From Antennarius striatus (Eukaryota; Chordata; Actinopteri; Lophiiformes; Antennariidae), in assembly GCF_040054535.1 (NCBI RefSeq), contig NC_090780.1, positions 3,201,001-3,265,000 on the forward strand: a stretch of DNA of 64,000 bases, given 5' to 3'. The notes under the pieces were generated by a model that was not told where the DNA came from, searched no databases, and worked only from the letters and a program-made list of their open reading frames with translations. Both the position numbers and the translations under genes were made by a program. Every line of letters begins with the position of its first letter. The stretch's first letter is position 1. Below, one piece after another: positions 14,001 to 26,032 of this stretch.

Positions 14001-15794
14001 CAAAGTCAAGCCAAGGTCAGGTTGATTTAGAAGATTTTCAGAGAGCATGAGGTCTGTTGTGTTATTCTAACCCCAACATCCCCCCTTCCTCTTTTGTGCT
14101 TTGATTCTTGCGTCTCCCCCGGACCAAGAGTGACCCTCTCTCCCTCGGGCGGGTGTGTGGGACGGCTACTGTTGTTTTTTCATCACTGCTGAAGCCGGTT
14201 GATCCAGCGGCCTTGTATATTTGGACAGGGGATCTGCGGGGTTTGCCCCGGCAGACGTTCCTGCCAGCTCCACTGTGAGTAGTCCAGAGTCACGACGCGA
14301 TCATCATCTCGCTCCAACCGGCCGCCAACACCGAGCCAACACCTCCACCTACTCCGTCATAGGGAGACAGCAAAGCTTCCAACTTTGGGTTTCCTGTCGT
14401 TCGACAGTGAAAGAGCATTTTGATGGTAAATGCAGTAGATAAAGGAACGGGTGAGCTGATGGTCCATTGATGCTTTCAGGCTGACGTGACATCAGTTTCA
14501 CCCTAATCCCAAAACATTCCTTAGCGATCCGGTCAGTGTCCGTTTCACACGCTTTCAATTTGGAATGAGACTCTCAAAAGTTTTTGTGCATCCAAACTCT
14601 GAGGTAAACAAATATGATCATGTTGAGTTGTTTTTTTTGTTGTTGTTTTTTTTCCATATGGTGGAATCAGCGATGGAGTGGGCTCGCTAAACGTTTCCAT
14701 CCAGTTTCAGGACAATTCAGTTCAACTCAGGAAACGCTGGAAACATTCATCGTGGTCACTTCCTCATTTTGGAAAAGTTCCAAAATGAGTTTCAAGTTCC
14801 AAATTTGAATTTTTGGCTTCAAAGGATGATAAATAGATTAAAACATTGAATGGGTGAGAGGTTGGGTGTTGATTATAACCGGCTACCTCTCTCTCTGCTT
14901 CTCCCTCTACAAACAACTGATATCCAAAAGGCTTTGCTTTCCCCGATCGGGGCCACGGCTGCAGGACGATCGGCTCCACACAGCGGCTCTGAGGTGAGGT
15001 CAGTAATGTCTGCCTCCTGTTATTCCAAGCATTAACATAATGGCGACATTAGTTCCAGGGCCACGAGTCCCCCGCTCCTAGGGAACCATTGTTTGGATGT
15101 TTGGAGGCACCGGCTGAACTCTTCGGGAGATTCCTCCATAGATCCGAGGACACACAGGAGATGAACGGGAACACACATCAGCTATCCATCCCATTTTGTT
15201 TTCAGCCACATTTTGAACTTTGAATGTGCAAAAATTCCACAATAGCTTCCTTGTTATTTGGACGGACCTGTTTTAATCTTTAGCTTCTTGTCTTTCTTTT
15301 TGTCCTGCCGTGTGTTCTTTGAGCTAAATCCAGTGTTCAGCTGATTCCTCACATGAGGGAGCTTTCATCTCCTGTTTTTTTTTTTTTTCCCCCACATTTG
15401 CATTGCACGAGGAACTCTGCTGTGATCTTTTAACAGTTAAAAGTTGTAAAGTAAAACTTCTGAAATACCTTTACTTCACTACCATATTGAGGAATAAATT
15501 AATGACTTTTAATTGTGTGACTGAAAATCTCAGTTCATGTTCTAAACATTCATCATAATTTATCAAATTTTGACTGGGGAAAAAGATGTGATTAATGTAA
15601 AGCATGCAGTGGACAGACACTGTATAACCAGCTCTATACTTAAAAAGTTGTGTGGACAGCTGGAACCCCCCCCCCTCCAAAAAAAACAACAACAACCCCA
15701 CACCAACATCCTGGACACAGAGTCTGGACTCACCTTGCCACAGCCACAGCAGCCTGACTCCCCTCAGCAGGTGACTGAAATGTCTGTACGACAT
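5582..15794 (-). CDS. apcdd1l: APCDD1-like membrane protein, four coding exons, 509 aa
   Basis: The CDS joins 15794-15734, 9642-9468, 7558-7039 and 6355-5582 (61+175+520+774 nt), in frame throughout with GT-AG introns. The first exon supplies the start and half of a hydrophobic leader, completed by VFVAGAG at the start of exon 2. The body is two APCDD1-type repeats: one opens with WVSTRCEVRPGPEFLTRF (from residue about 75), the second with WVSQRCETRP in exon 4. Family motifs EELFLGDIHTD-like (here QELFLGDIHTD), RLRQASW, GIKLPH and DGSSPDRP are all present. The C-terminus ends in a hydrophobic segment (about 490-506), consistent with a single-pass type I membrane protein. APCDD1 is a known extracellular inhibitor of Wnt signalling (and reported for BMP); the same role for this paralogue is inferred. 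The -L rather than APCDD1 assignment rests on overall resemblance and would need a tree. No clear poly(A) signal was chosen. Confidence 0.9.
6438..6505 (-). mobile_element. RTE-type retroposon 3' tail with (TCTAC)n
   Basis: The minus strand reads AATTTCCCTGACGGAAACC, then GGGATAAATAAAGTTATATT and (TCTAC)n. This is the usual end of fish RTE-like elements: AATTTCCC, AATAAAGT and a short tandem tail. It lies in apcdd1l intron 3. Confidence 0.55.
6541..6649. repeat. (AATTT)n/(TATTT)n pentanucleotide tract
   Basis: Imperfect AATTT units change to TATTT units near 6620. The tract fills the space between two opposed retroposon tails in apcdd1l intron 3. Confidence 0.9.
6821..6898 (+). mobile_element. 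RTE-type retroposon 3' tail with (TTATC)n
   Basis: The plus strand reads GCAAATTTCCCCACTGTGGG, ACAATTAAGGGTTTATC and then about nine TTATC units. It has the same type of tail as at 6438-6505 but in the opposite direction. Confidence 0.55.
7039..7558 (-). CDS. apcdd1l: apcdd1l coding exon 3, first APCDD1 repeat
   Basis: 520 nt from acceptor TTTTTTCAG to donor ATG/GTGAGA. It opens with CEVRPGPEFLTRF and continues through SLVIRGRVRLRQASW, GATEADHHLN and QELFLGDIHTDWTQRGRY to the end YQQPLQSAM, closely following the APCDD1 family order. A plus-strand open frame over the same bases (7048-7599) is an antisense shadow. Confidence 0.93.
8898..9300 (+). mobile_element. 3' fragment of an L2/Rex1-like LINE ORF2
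   Basis: The frame encodes AFSYYAPHLWNKLPDYLRSA, VTSFKSGLKTFLF and a stop, the typical C-terminal end of ORF2 in fish L2/Rex1/CR1-clade LINEs. A T-rich 3' region with CTTTGTAAAG follows to about 9280. The 5' part, including the reverse transcriptase, is missing. It lies inside apcdd1l intron 2, antisense to the gene. Confidence 0.75.
9468..9642 (-). CDS. apcdd1l: apcdd1l coding exon 2
   Basis: 175 nt between acceptor TTCTGCAG and donor GAG/GTGAAT. It encodes the end of the leader, a probable N-glycosylation site (SSSNLSE, Asn about 41), and the stretch ending in DGTWVST that leads into the first APCDD1 repeat. The last codon is split and completes as Arg with exon 3, restoring the family junction WVST-R-CEVRP. 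Confidence 0.88.
11031..11085. repeat. (GT)n microsatellite
   Basis: About 27 units within apcdd1l intron 1. Apart from this and a short (AC)n near 12929, intron 1 (9643-15733) shows nothing coding. Confidence 0.95.
15734..15794 (-). CDS. apcdd1l: apcdd1l coding exon 1 (start and leader), predicted
   Basis: Twenty codons plus one base, ending in CAAG before a strong donor GTGAGTCC. The protein starts MSYRHFSHLL and continues into RLLWLWQ; the split codon completes as Ala with exon 2, giving a continuous hydrophobic leader. The start at 15794 has A at -3 (AAACATG). An in-frame ATG at 15818 has a weaker context and would add eight residues. Evidence is phase compatibility, donor quality and leader character; there is no transcript support. 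A (CA)n tract begins only about 27 bases upstream of the start. Confidence 0.68.
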
Positions 15795-15820
15795 GTTTCC
15801 TGCTTCCTCACACTTCATTC

Positions 15821-15835
15821 ACACACACACACACA

Positions 15836-15876
<41 letters not shown>
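15821..15876. repeat. (CA)n microsatellite beside the apcdd1l start
   Basis: About 27 units with one interruption. On the transcript strand this is (TG)n ending about 27 nt before the predicted ATG, so it would lie in the 5' UTR or core promoter. Confidence 0.95.
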
Positions 15877-15880
<4 letters not shown>

Positions 15881-16349
15881 TCCGCTCAGTCGACAAAGTT
15901 TGAATCCCCGGGAAATCCAAGACGCACCAGAAGCTCCTGTCAACAGCAGATGATCGCACAGGATATCACCATGACCCGAGTCCAGTCACCCTCCACATGA
16001 AACTCTGTCGTCCTCTTCAGCCAAACGGGGGTGTTTTTCTTTCACCTCCACCTCCTGGCTTCCATGGTCTGATGAAAAAAGTCCTCAGTTGGAAACACAC
16101 TTCAAGCAACTTCTCCACACTGGTGCTCTCCTTCAGTTACAGAGGAACAGTTCAAACTCTCTCTCTTCCCCTGTCCCTCTCAGTCACACACCTTTCTACT
16201 GTGGGAGCTCCATGCATGTGCAGCGAGTGTGTGCATGCATGTGGATTTTGTGTGTGTGTGTGCACTTCTGTCTGGCTCTTATAGTTTTGAGCTGAGAGGA
16301 GGGAGAAATAGAGAGAGAGAGAGAGATGGAGGGAGGGCAGAGATAGAGA

Positions 16350-16350
<1 letters not shown>

Positions 16351-16411
<61 letters not shown>
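16351..16411. repeat. (TG)n microsatellite
   Basis: About 30 TG units, preceded by a (GA)n-rich stretch. Intergenic. Confidence 0.95.
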
Positions 16412-16415
<4 letters not shown>

Positions 16416-16790
16416 GGGGGTTTGAGCTTCAAACTTCCTAAAGTGAAGGCTCCAGGGAGCTTTTAGAGCAAGGTGCAAAAGGGCAGCGGTGAATCTGAGT
16501 TAACTCTGAAGCCACAATCCTTTCAGCCAATCATGTCCTGTATGATGGAACACAGAACTGACAGCAACTCCAATGAACGTGTTCTATCTTCAACCATGAA
16601 GGAACATTTTGTTGTTTATGACGATTAAGAGTTGCATGCTTACATCTTTAACACAAATGAGGATCTGTAAGAGTTTGAAATTCAGCTTCCTGCTTCTTCA
16701 GAAATTAGAAAAGAACTTTGTTTACTGTCCTCCTGGGAGCTTTGTTGCCAGTTTGGTCTCTTTTATCCATCATATATCAGATGTGATTAA

Positions 16791-16815
16791 GCGCTATATG
16801 AATAAAAGTTGATTG
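16791..16815 (+). mobile_element. LINE/SINE 3' tail remnant
   Basis: TGTGATTAAGCGCTATATGA followed by ATAAAAGTTGATTGA matches the common 3' end of fish L2/Rex1-type retroposons. Nothing coding is preserved upstream. Confidence 0.5.
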
Positions 16816-17558
16816 AAACGTTGATATATGTTATCTTTCAACTGTCCAGTTCAGTTTATTAAACTTTTATATTTTACGTTTAAATACTGTAAAGGTTGGA
16901 AAAATGAGCTTGTTGTTCCATTTCTCCAGTGATTGTATTTGCTCCAAGGGAGATATATTTCAAAACCAAGACTTCATATGTTTTACAAAGTCCACACATT
17001 TCCCCAAAATGTATTCTAAAGCATATTTATTCTTTGGGACATTTTTGGGATCCTCCGCTATAACTGTAATATATCCAAATATCTCTGTTTCTCTTGGTCA
17101 CCTTGCTGTGGAGAGTTTTCAATGGTTCTATGTTCCACCTAAGAAATAGACCCAATGAATAATGTTAACACTGAGGTTTGTGGCTTATTGAGAGGAATAG
17201 GAACACTGTGTTTGGGGAGGAGACGCTGGTGTTGATTTTCTCAAATGTGATTTTTCAGCGTCGTCAGAAACTAAATAAAAGTCAGTTCACCTCAGTTTTA
17301 TTGGTGCAGGAGCAGATAGCTCAAGGACGGACGTCTTGCATATTTTTGCACATTAAAGCAGCAGCAGAGGTGAGTGGGAAGATGTGTTTTGTTTTGGGGT
17401 CATTTGGGTGAACCGTCCCATTAAATGGAGAAAACGTCAGCTGTAAAAAAAAAAGAAGAAGAAGAAAACCACCCCCAAAAAACAAAAAAACATCTGAAGT
17501 CAAACCTGCAGCAGCTGCATACACACGCTTTACGCAAACACATATCACACCCCATTAG

Positions 17559-17561
<3 letters not shown>

Positions 17562-17617
<56 letters not shown>
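17562..17617. repeat. (CA)n microsatellite
   Basis: About 28 units, intergenic. Confidence 0.95.
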
Positions 17618-17621
<4 letters not shown>

Positions 17622-18463
17622 CGCTCCAAGTCCTGCTGATTCATAGGCTCTGCATGCGTATATATGTGGTCTGACGGAGCTGTTGACGCTCTCGACCGCC
17701 GCTGAGGTAGAAACGGGGTTTCAAAAGCGCCTGCCAAAGCCAGATTTGGCCGCACGTCTCCGATGGGTGGGCTGACCAGAGCCCTGGCACTCCATCGGGG
17801 CCGCGTACACTCCCCCGACCATTACGCATGCAACCAATGGCCAGTGCAATTGGGCTGAGTAATTTTACCAGCAGTGCTGTGTTTTACATGGCAGATCCGC
17901 GATGCATCATCTTGCTTACATTAATAGTTCTTTGCCAATTGTCAGTTGAACTGAATCTGTGTGCGCTTCGGTTTCTCACAGTCTCCGTGCCACGTCCTCA
18001 AGGTCGCCAAGCGCTGAATGGATGGTATTGAAGAAGAATTGCCTCCGCAGCAATTTATTTATGTTTTTTTTTTTTTTTTTGCCATCGTTCCCATCTGTGA
18101 TAACACTGCAGACTCCAAGATAATTGGTGAGAAGCACTGCAAGATGTTTGAAAAGATGTCTGAGTGGTCAAGAAGCAGATGATGTGAGAATGTTTCAACC
18201 TAGTACCCACTGAAGGACTTTTTTTTTTTTTTGCACACACATACATGGCGTCTCCCATAGTGCACTGCTTTTAGTTTGTGTGTCTTTATAAACATTTTCA
18301 CATGGATGAGTTGGATGGAATGAAGTAATAACTGCTGGAAGTGACTGAGGGCGGTCTTACAATTCAAGTACGGTACAACAAATGTGTGTCGACATAAAGA
18401 AGAAAAACGTGAAAGGAAAATGAAAAACTTTCCATCCTCAAGTTCTGATGTCTCCGAGAGCCT

Positions 18464-18477
18464 CACACACACACACA

Positions 18478-18534
<57 letters not shown>
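18464..18534. repeat. (CA)n microsatellite
   Basis: About 35 units with one TC interruption, intergenic. Confidence 0.95.
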
Positions 18535-18537
<3 letters not shown>

Positions 18538-19561
18538 TATTTGTTCCTCCAATTTTACTGCTCTCTGAAAACACTTTCGCTGCTTCCTCCATCCTTCACG
18601 TTCGCCGTCCCTGTCGCTGTGGTTGTATTAACGTTGCTTTAACGCACGCAACGCATGGTGGCATCGATGGTTAGACCATTTCCAGATGGATGGACCCATT
18701 TAAGTGTAGATGGAGAGTAAATGGAGCTCATATCCCACACATGTAGAAGAAAAAAAACAAACAACTAATACTAAACTACCAGTTTCCAGACTGATCCTTA
18801 CCTTGAAGGTCATCCTAACATGACCTGTAGTTGTGGACATACAGTTAATAATAATTGGGCATTTAATCCCATGTAATAATTATTATCTACATTTAGACCA
18901 ACCAATGCGGGCGCTTCAGAGACGGGCCAGGGGTTAATTTTGGAAGATTTGTCCTTCTAAATGTTTCAAGTGCACCTTTTAAAAACATTTTTAGATTTAA
19001 ATGAAGAGCTGGGGTATAACATACACTATTCCAGTTATACTGTATTTTAAAAAAATGTTATTGAGGGTATGGTCTCTGATGCTGAGGGTTTTCATTCTGT
19101 ATTTCAAAAGGTGATTATTTTAATTTATTAATCACCTTTTGAAACCTTTTATTTTAAAATGTGTTTTCCTGGGTTTAGTTATTATGAATGGAGTCATTTG
19201 TCAAACCATCTCTGAGATAATATCGCTAACTGGTCGCCTCGTTTGTCCTCTGATTATCTGCATCTTGGTGTTTATCACTTCATCGTTGTTTAGTGCTGAA
19301 AATCAGAGAAGACATGCGTCCATTGGTTCTTTCTTTGAAGAGACCGTTCCTCACCCTGAGCCTTGGCAGATATTATTTCAGGATGGTCTAATCTGATTGC
19401 TGATCTGAGCCTCCGGCTAAGTGCTAACTTGCTGTGACAGACCCCACAGAGAGCCCAGAGGAGGGAGGACAGACTCCACAGATCTGACAGCCGGCTCCCT
19501 CAGAGGACACTGCCTGGGGTGTGAGCAGCTTTGAACCACTCAGGGTCCTCCCAGGAATGCA

Positions 19562-20004
<443 letters not shown>

Positions 20005-23000
20005 CACACGCTTGTGGATACATATATGCATGGACTGCACAATCAGAATGAACTTCTGAACTGAGGTAAATTTGTGTTCTGGCGAGTTGGATGGAGGTGG
20101 ACTCTCTGTGGGCTAACAGCGCCCTCGGTAGGACTGAAAGTCAGCGTGCATCCATCCAAGAATTTCGATGAAAAAAGTGAGAAAGAGACAAGCAATGAAG
20201 GGAGAGGAGAGAATAGGAGGTAAGGACGTGAGAAAGGCGATCAAAATAAAAGAATCCTAATTAGGCTGCTCTATGAGTATAAGTTTAAACTGTAGCTTCC
20301 ATCAAACTAATGGCATTCATATATTTACATTCACATGTTGGACACAGCTCTCGTGTTCATGATAAATGTAGTTAGGTCAAGTTTTGCAAAGAATTCTGGG
20401 TAAACAAAGGGTGTATTTTCAAACTAACCAGGCAACTATCAGAAAAATCTTTGCCCTCTGGAAGACATCAGATAAATTTAACTGATAAAGTAGGAAAATC
20501 CTCCAGAGGCATAAATAAGAGGGGAGAACAGACCTGCAGGGGAGCTGAGATGTTGATGCTTCTTAATGTGGACTTCAGTCAGGAGAGCTGGGCGCGAACT
20601 GGATCCGTCTCCGATGTCGGTGCGAATGTAAACGCAAAATTCACTCAAATCTGATCCAAAAAAAGATCAGATTTTTTTTTTTTTTAATTCACCCAGACCT
20701 GAAAAAAATCTGAATTGAGTCAATTCAGACTGATAATAAGAGCAGACTAACGGACGTCCTGTTGGCACACCGTCCACATTAATGGGATGAAACATGTGAT
20801 GATAGAGGAGATAGATGATGTGATCCAGCTCCTCTGCAGACGATCAGCTTGGCCTTTGCCCTGCGCTAGCCCCGGGGTAGGGTGGCTAACATCTTATGCC
20901 TAAAATAAGTCTGTCTTCAGTTTTTTGAAGCTACCAAATTTGCATTAGACCAAAATTACAGACTGCTCTCAAATACCTCTGAGAAGAGAGAGGAACATGA
21001 GAGAGAACCAGAGTCTACTGCTTCTATAAATTAAACTCTGCTCTGTCTCATTCTATTATTTCACTTTATTATTAATTTCATTTTATTATTTGTTATTTTA
21101 TTATATCTCCCTCTTTCTTTATTTTACAAATATAGAACACATCCTCCTCAGTACAAGTAACTCACAGCCACAGCGCCTTCACTTTAATCTTCACACATTC
21201 ACATCTTATCTACAACATGCATAACTCCAAATCAGACAAAAAAAATCCACCCACATCAGTACACATCATTCACTGCCTTTTATCCATTAAGTTCCCCTCT
21301 GCTGAATAAATGCAGCCAAGGTGCACCATGTTTGATTCTGATGTTGTTTAACCCCAAACGACTGCAGATAATCCACGCTAGAGCGCGAGCAAAAAGGAGA
21401 ACAACATTTCTTGCGTAGCTGCTGCGAGCCGGGCGACCACACACACCTCGATGCGGCTGTCGTTCGTAGTTTAGCGTGAAAGATTCTGCATCTGCCAACT
21501 GTGACATCAGGGTTTGTGAATCAGTCATTGTTTAAAATCCTCTCTTGATGTATCTGTTGCCTGTTTGGTTAGAATGTAGGTGTTATTTCTGGAGTGCTAC
21601 GAGGAGGATGCCGAAGCTAAAACAGAGTTTGATGGAGCATAAATAATATACGTTCACTCCGTGCCTTTATGTTCTCTGATGCATCTTCCCCCCACCCCTA
21701 AGATCTCCATTTGGAGCAGCCACCAACGGTACGACCTCCAGAAGTAATTTACTTTACCAAAACCACCTTCTCCTCTGGATGCCCTCTGATCCGAGCCCTG
21801 GTTCCAGAAGCGTGATAAACTGTGTTGGATGCTTACACTTGTTTCTTGTTCCATCTGACATCTTTTGCGTAGTCAGTGCCTCCCCAGATCCGACTAATTC
21901 GCGATGGCTAAACACGCCAAGAAGAGCCAGGTTATGTGAAACCTAACCTGATGGTTTGTCAGTGCAGTCAGGTCGCTGTCTGTTCGGATTTACAGATATA
22001 ATTGATTTAAAGATCAACGTTTCTTCTGCAGCGTGTACGAATTAGCCTCTCGAGACATTATTGCCAATATTTACATGCTTTTCGGTTTTGGCTGACGAGG
22101 CACCTCAGCAGAGGCAGCTAGTATGAAATAAAATTAGATGAATAAGAATCCAGTTCTCCGTCCAGCTGAACGTGTATTATTTTGAGTGGAACTAATCACA
22201 TTCAGTGCTGGACTTGGCTTTCCTTGACATATCATCATATCATACCTCCTGGGTTTTTAATGTTGGTTTGATGATGTTGCTTTGGCAACAAGTGGTTAGA
22301 CAAGAAATGCCATTGTTTAAAGAAAAGAGACCAAAATAGCAGGATCAGTCTGAATTTTGAGTTTTCAGCCACAAAACTACCAAACCAGTGACAGAATTTC
22401 TGACGTATGGAGCAGACGAGAAAGTTTTTTTAAAAAATGTTTTACTCCCTCATCTGTCATCAGGGAGATTTTGAGGTCAAAGACGACCTCGGCTGATCTG
22501 GGTTCTTTAGAAATTTGGCCACAGTACTTCCAGTTGTCCTTAAATCACACAGAAACTCACAGATGACATTCAGATTTCAGTAACAAACACAAAAGGGCAC
22601 TTTCACGCCGGTGGCGTTCACACAAACCAACACAGACACATCTCACACGCTGATTCGTAAAGGAACGCCGGCCGCTGATGGAGAAGGTCGTGACACGGAC
22701 GGTGTGAGCCAGACGGAGCGTCTCTGGCAGACGTGGACTTTTAGGGGAATCAGCGCTGATCGCTAACAGATGATAACACAACACAAACGTATTTATTCAC
22801 ACGGCTGCAGGTTGGCACAGCAGCTTCACTTCCACGGTCGGCGCAGAAAGATTTCCATCTCAATTACTGAAATGATTATGAAAAGAGTCTCAGAAATGGT
22901 TTGTTCATTTTTGCCTAATTCGATAATTTTGTTTCTTGTTAAATCCCTTCTAAAACATTTAGAGCCGCGTGGATGGGAGAAGTCAAGCTTTAGATTTTTG

Positions 23001-24058
23001 TCCACATGTCAAAAGGGTGTGTTTGAAGTTCTATGAAAGCAATCCTCTGTGCATAAAGAGTTTTCTGAGGGTGATGCCGTACTTTATGATTTCCAGCAAA
23101 ACCAAAAAACAAATAAAAAACTAGACACCGCGCAGACAGGCAAACCTCCATCAAGCAGTTCATTCTCTCCATGATGTCATTGCACATGAAAGAAACTGTC
23201 CCCTTATACTGTAGTTTGATGCCAAAATGACTCTCGAGCCATTTCAAATCTGCTCCTTGAATTTGGAACCACATTGGTGTCATGTTATTATTAAAACCAA
23301 TATTTTACTAATGGTGGTTTCCTCAGTAACTTCTGAAGATCAGTAGACTTTGACACCGGAGTGAATAAACCACAGTTTCAGCTGCAATTTCATTCGATTT
23401 AAAATCTGTATTCTAATTATTACTGTTATCTCACAGTAATAGTTAAACACCTAAACATTCTGGATCTAGAATATTTCACAAAATCCAGTTCAGCCCAAAC
23501 ATTTTATGCATTATCCATGAATGTAGGAATAAAATTCTTGTAACTGCTCCTAAACAGTTCTTTACAAATTTTGGATCCAGATTTTAAATTATTAATGGTG
23601 TTTTTTCTTTATAATATTCTGTAAAGGACTTGGTGAAGGTTTTATCAGTAGCTTGTGTAAGTTTTTTTTTTTTTAAACTGAAAACTCATTAAAATAACAT
23701 CAGTAGAAAGTAGTTATTTATTTTTTTTACCTTACTGCAGGCCTGTATGGGTGCAGCATATGTGTCAGTGTGAGTGTGCACATGTTCCATTTGTGTGCAT
23801 CAGTGTAGGTGGTCACACTGGGAATCTTCACTTCATAAAAAAGAATAACATCTTGGCATGTGACTGATGTACCTGTTTTATTTTATTTTTTTCACAACTG
23901 GGGGAGAGACAACAGAGAGCTAAGCTCTCTGCTGATTATTATGTCCACATTAAGCCCACGTCAAAGAGCGGTGATCCATTATCATGTGTGCAGCCTTCTG
24001 TCACTAAATCCGAGTGTGTCTTGTTAGTCTAATATTTAAATGAGCCCCTTCCTTCATT

Positions 24059-24107
24059 GAACATGTGTTTCAATTTACGCTATGTGTAGTTTTCTTGATT
24101 TATGCTG
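24059..24107. repeat. Duplicated ~50-bp motif, copy A
   Basis: GAACATGTGTTT and TTTTCTTGATTTAT are shared, in the same order and spacing, with 25162-25210. About 41 of 49 positions agree by eye. Not a recognised transposon end. Confidence 0.6.
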
Positions 24108-25161
24108 CTGCGCACACAAACTTTGCGATGTCATCATTCCCCCCAGAATGGAAAATAAAGCAAAGTTATGAGCAAACACTTTCACGAAAGGTGTCCAAGC
24201 TACAATTTATAGAAACCGTTTCAGCAAAAAGTAAATTCAATTACAAACAATTTATGGCGATATAACATATGGTTCACTGCTGCTGTTCCTGTGTGACACG
24301 GGACTGTGAAAGTGAAAAAACGTGTGCGTGTAATGATGAGTATCACTGGATTTTGCGAGGCTTAATTATCACCCCCCACCCCCCATCTATTGGCAGCTTA
24401 GCTGCTTTATTTTAAAAGTAACTCATTAAAATAAGTGAATTTAGATTGGATGGCTCCAGACCCGGTGAGGGTGAGGGGTAACGGCTGTGACAGATGTGGT
24501 CAGGAGTCACATCTGGTTGGTTTTGCTAACAAAAACGGAGCTAATGGGGTGAGAGGGTGAGTGTTGGAGCCTGGCAGATGTCAGCAGAGGCCATCCCTGT
24601 TATCGACATCGCTGCCAGCCTCGGCCTTCATTTCATCCGTCAGCCTGGAATTGAGCGAGGATCCCCACCGCTTTGTAATATGAGCCAGGTGATGGGATCT
24701 TGGCGTTCACACGCACACACTTATGAAAGAAACACTTGAATACATTCTCTCCTGACACACACTTGCACACATTAGTGCAGAATTCTGTTGCTGCTGTCAT
24801 CTGCCATTTGGATCCGTATCAGTTGCCTTCAACAAAATCTGCTCACATATTATTTTACCCGACCTCAGCCGACAGAAGAGATTCCATCCGGGGCTGCAAA
24901 ATGGGATCCTGACATGCAAAAAAAAAAAAAAAAATCATCATGTTGGGGTAAATCCACGGGGGTGAGCGAGTCCTTTTTTACGGCCTCACTCGACACCACC
25001 CCGTACTGTCGCTGGTGATTTATGAGCGATGTATCACGTTATCATCACGTTCTCTTACAGTCAGCATCCTGTGAAGGCACACAAATGGGGCATTATGTAA
25101 TGCGTGCATCATATTATAAATCATAAAACTCGCCCCCCCTCCCCCTCCCCATTCCTGTGTG

Positions 25162-25210
25162 GAACATGTGTTTTGATTTATTCTAAGTGAGGTTTTCTTG
25201 ATTTATCCTG
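25162..25210. repeat. Duplicated ~50-bp motif, copy B
   Basis: Direct repeat of 24059-24107 about 1.1 kb away. Outside the unit the flanks diverge quickly. Confidence 0.6.
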
Positions 25211-25998
25211 CCTGGCAGATTTTTTAGTTTTACAGCAATGCCATTATACTATGTGTGCTAAATCAAAAAACACCTCGAGTATTTCAAGTGACCTGGGTCA
25301 GCCACTATTGTGTCTCATATCCTCCAGTTTATAGCTTCTTTTGCACAGTCTGTGCATGAAAGAACGAAGGAGACAGAGGCGGAGGGAGGGATGCAGCAGC
25401 AGGTCTCGTGACTCATTGCATTCCGCTGGAGGTCTCTATCGGGGCTTCTGCTCGCGAGAAAGAAACGAAGAGGCTGAGGTGAGAGCTGATCCCAACCACA
25501 GATAGCCCCTCCAGGGGCAAACGGCAGCAGTTTTACTGCCGACGATGGTGGTCCGATTGGAAGCTTCAGGTGGGGATTTCTATCCTCAACGTTCAGTGAA
25601 ATATTCAGGGTTTATTTTAATCAAAAAATAAATGAGGAATTAGAAAGAGGGAGGTATATAACAGTGTCACTGTTTCATTCAAACTGTATGCATGAATTAT
25701 TTTCACTGCCAGTGCTTCCAGGGACGTTAAGTATTCATAAGAAGATGTCGCTGAAAGAAACAGACCCAGAGGGTGTTATCACTCAGCTCTGCGTATTTAC
25801 GATCATAGTTTTGGTTTTTAAGAGTCAACAGTTATAAAATACATTTTTGCATTCATTCATTTTAAAATTCTCCAATGTGTAAAACCCCGAGGAAGGGCTT
25901 TTCTGATGCGGAGGCTTGACACAATTTATCAAAGAGCTGTGTCTTATTTTATTTATTTACTTTATTTACTTATTTTATTTTATTTTATTTTACGCGAC

Positions 25999-26032
25999 AG
26001 TGCGCCTTATAATCCAGAGCGCCTTATATATG
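25999..26032. mobile_element. Fragment of the same MITE family
   Basis: AGTGCGCCTTATAATCCAGA followed by GCGCCTTATATATG matches the internal repeat of the copy at 48315. The termini are absent. Confidence 0.5.

Noticed and set aside
17640..18030. Possible conserved non-coding element
   Set aside because: Composition looks non-repetitive and ordinary, but conservation cannot be judged from one sequence.
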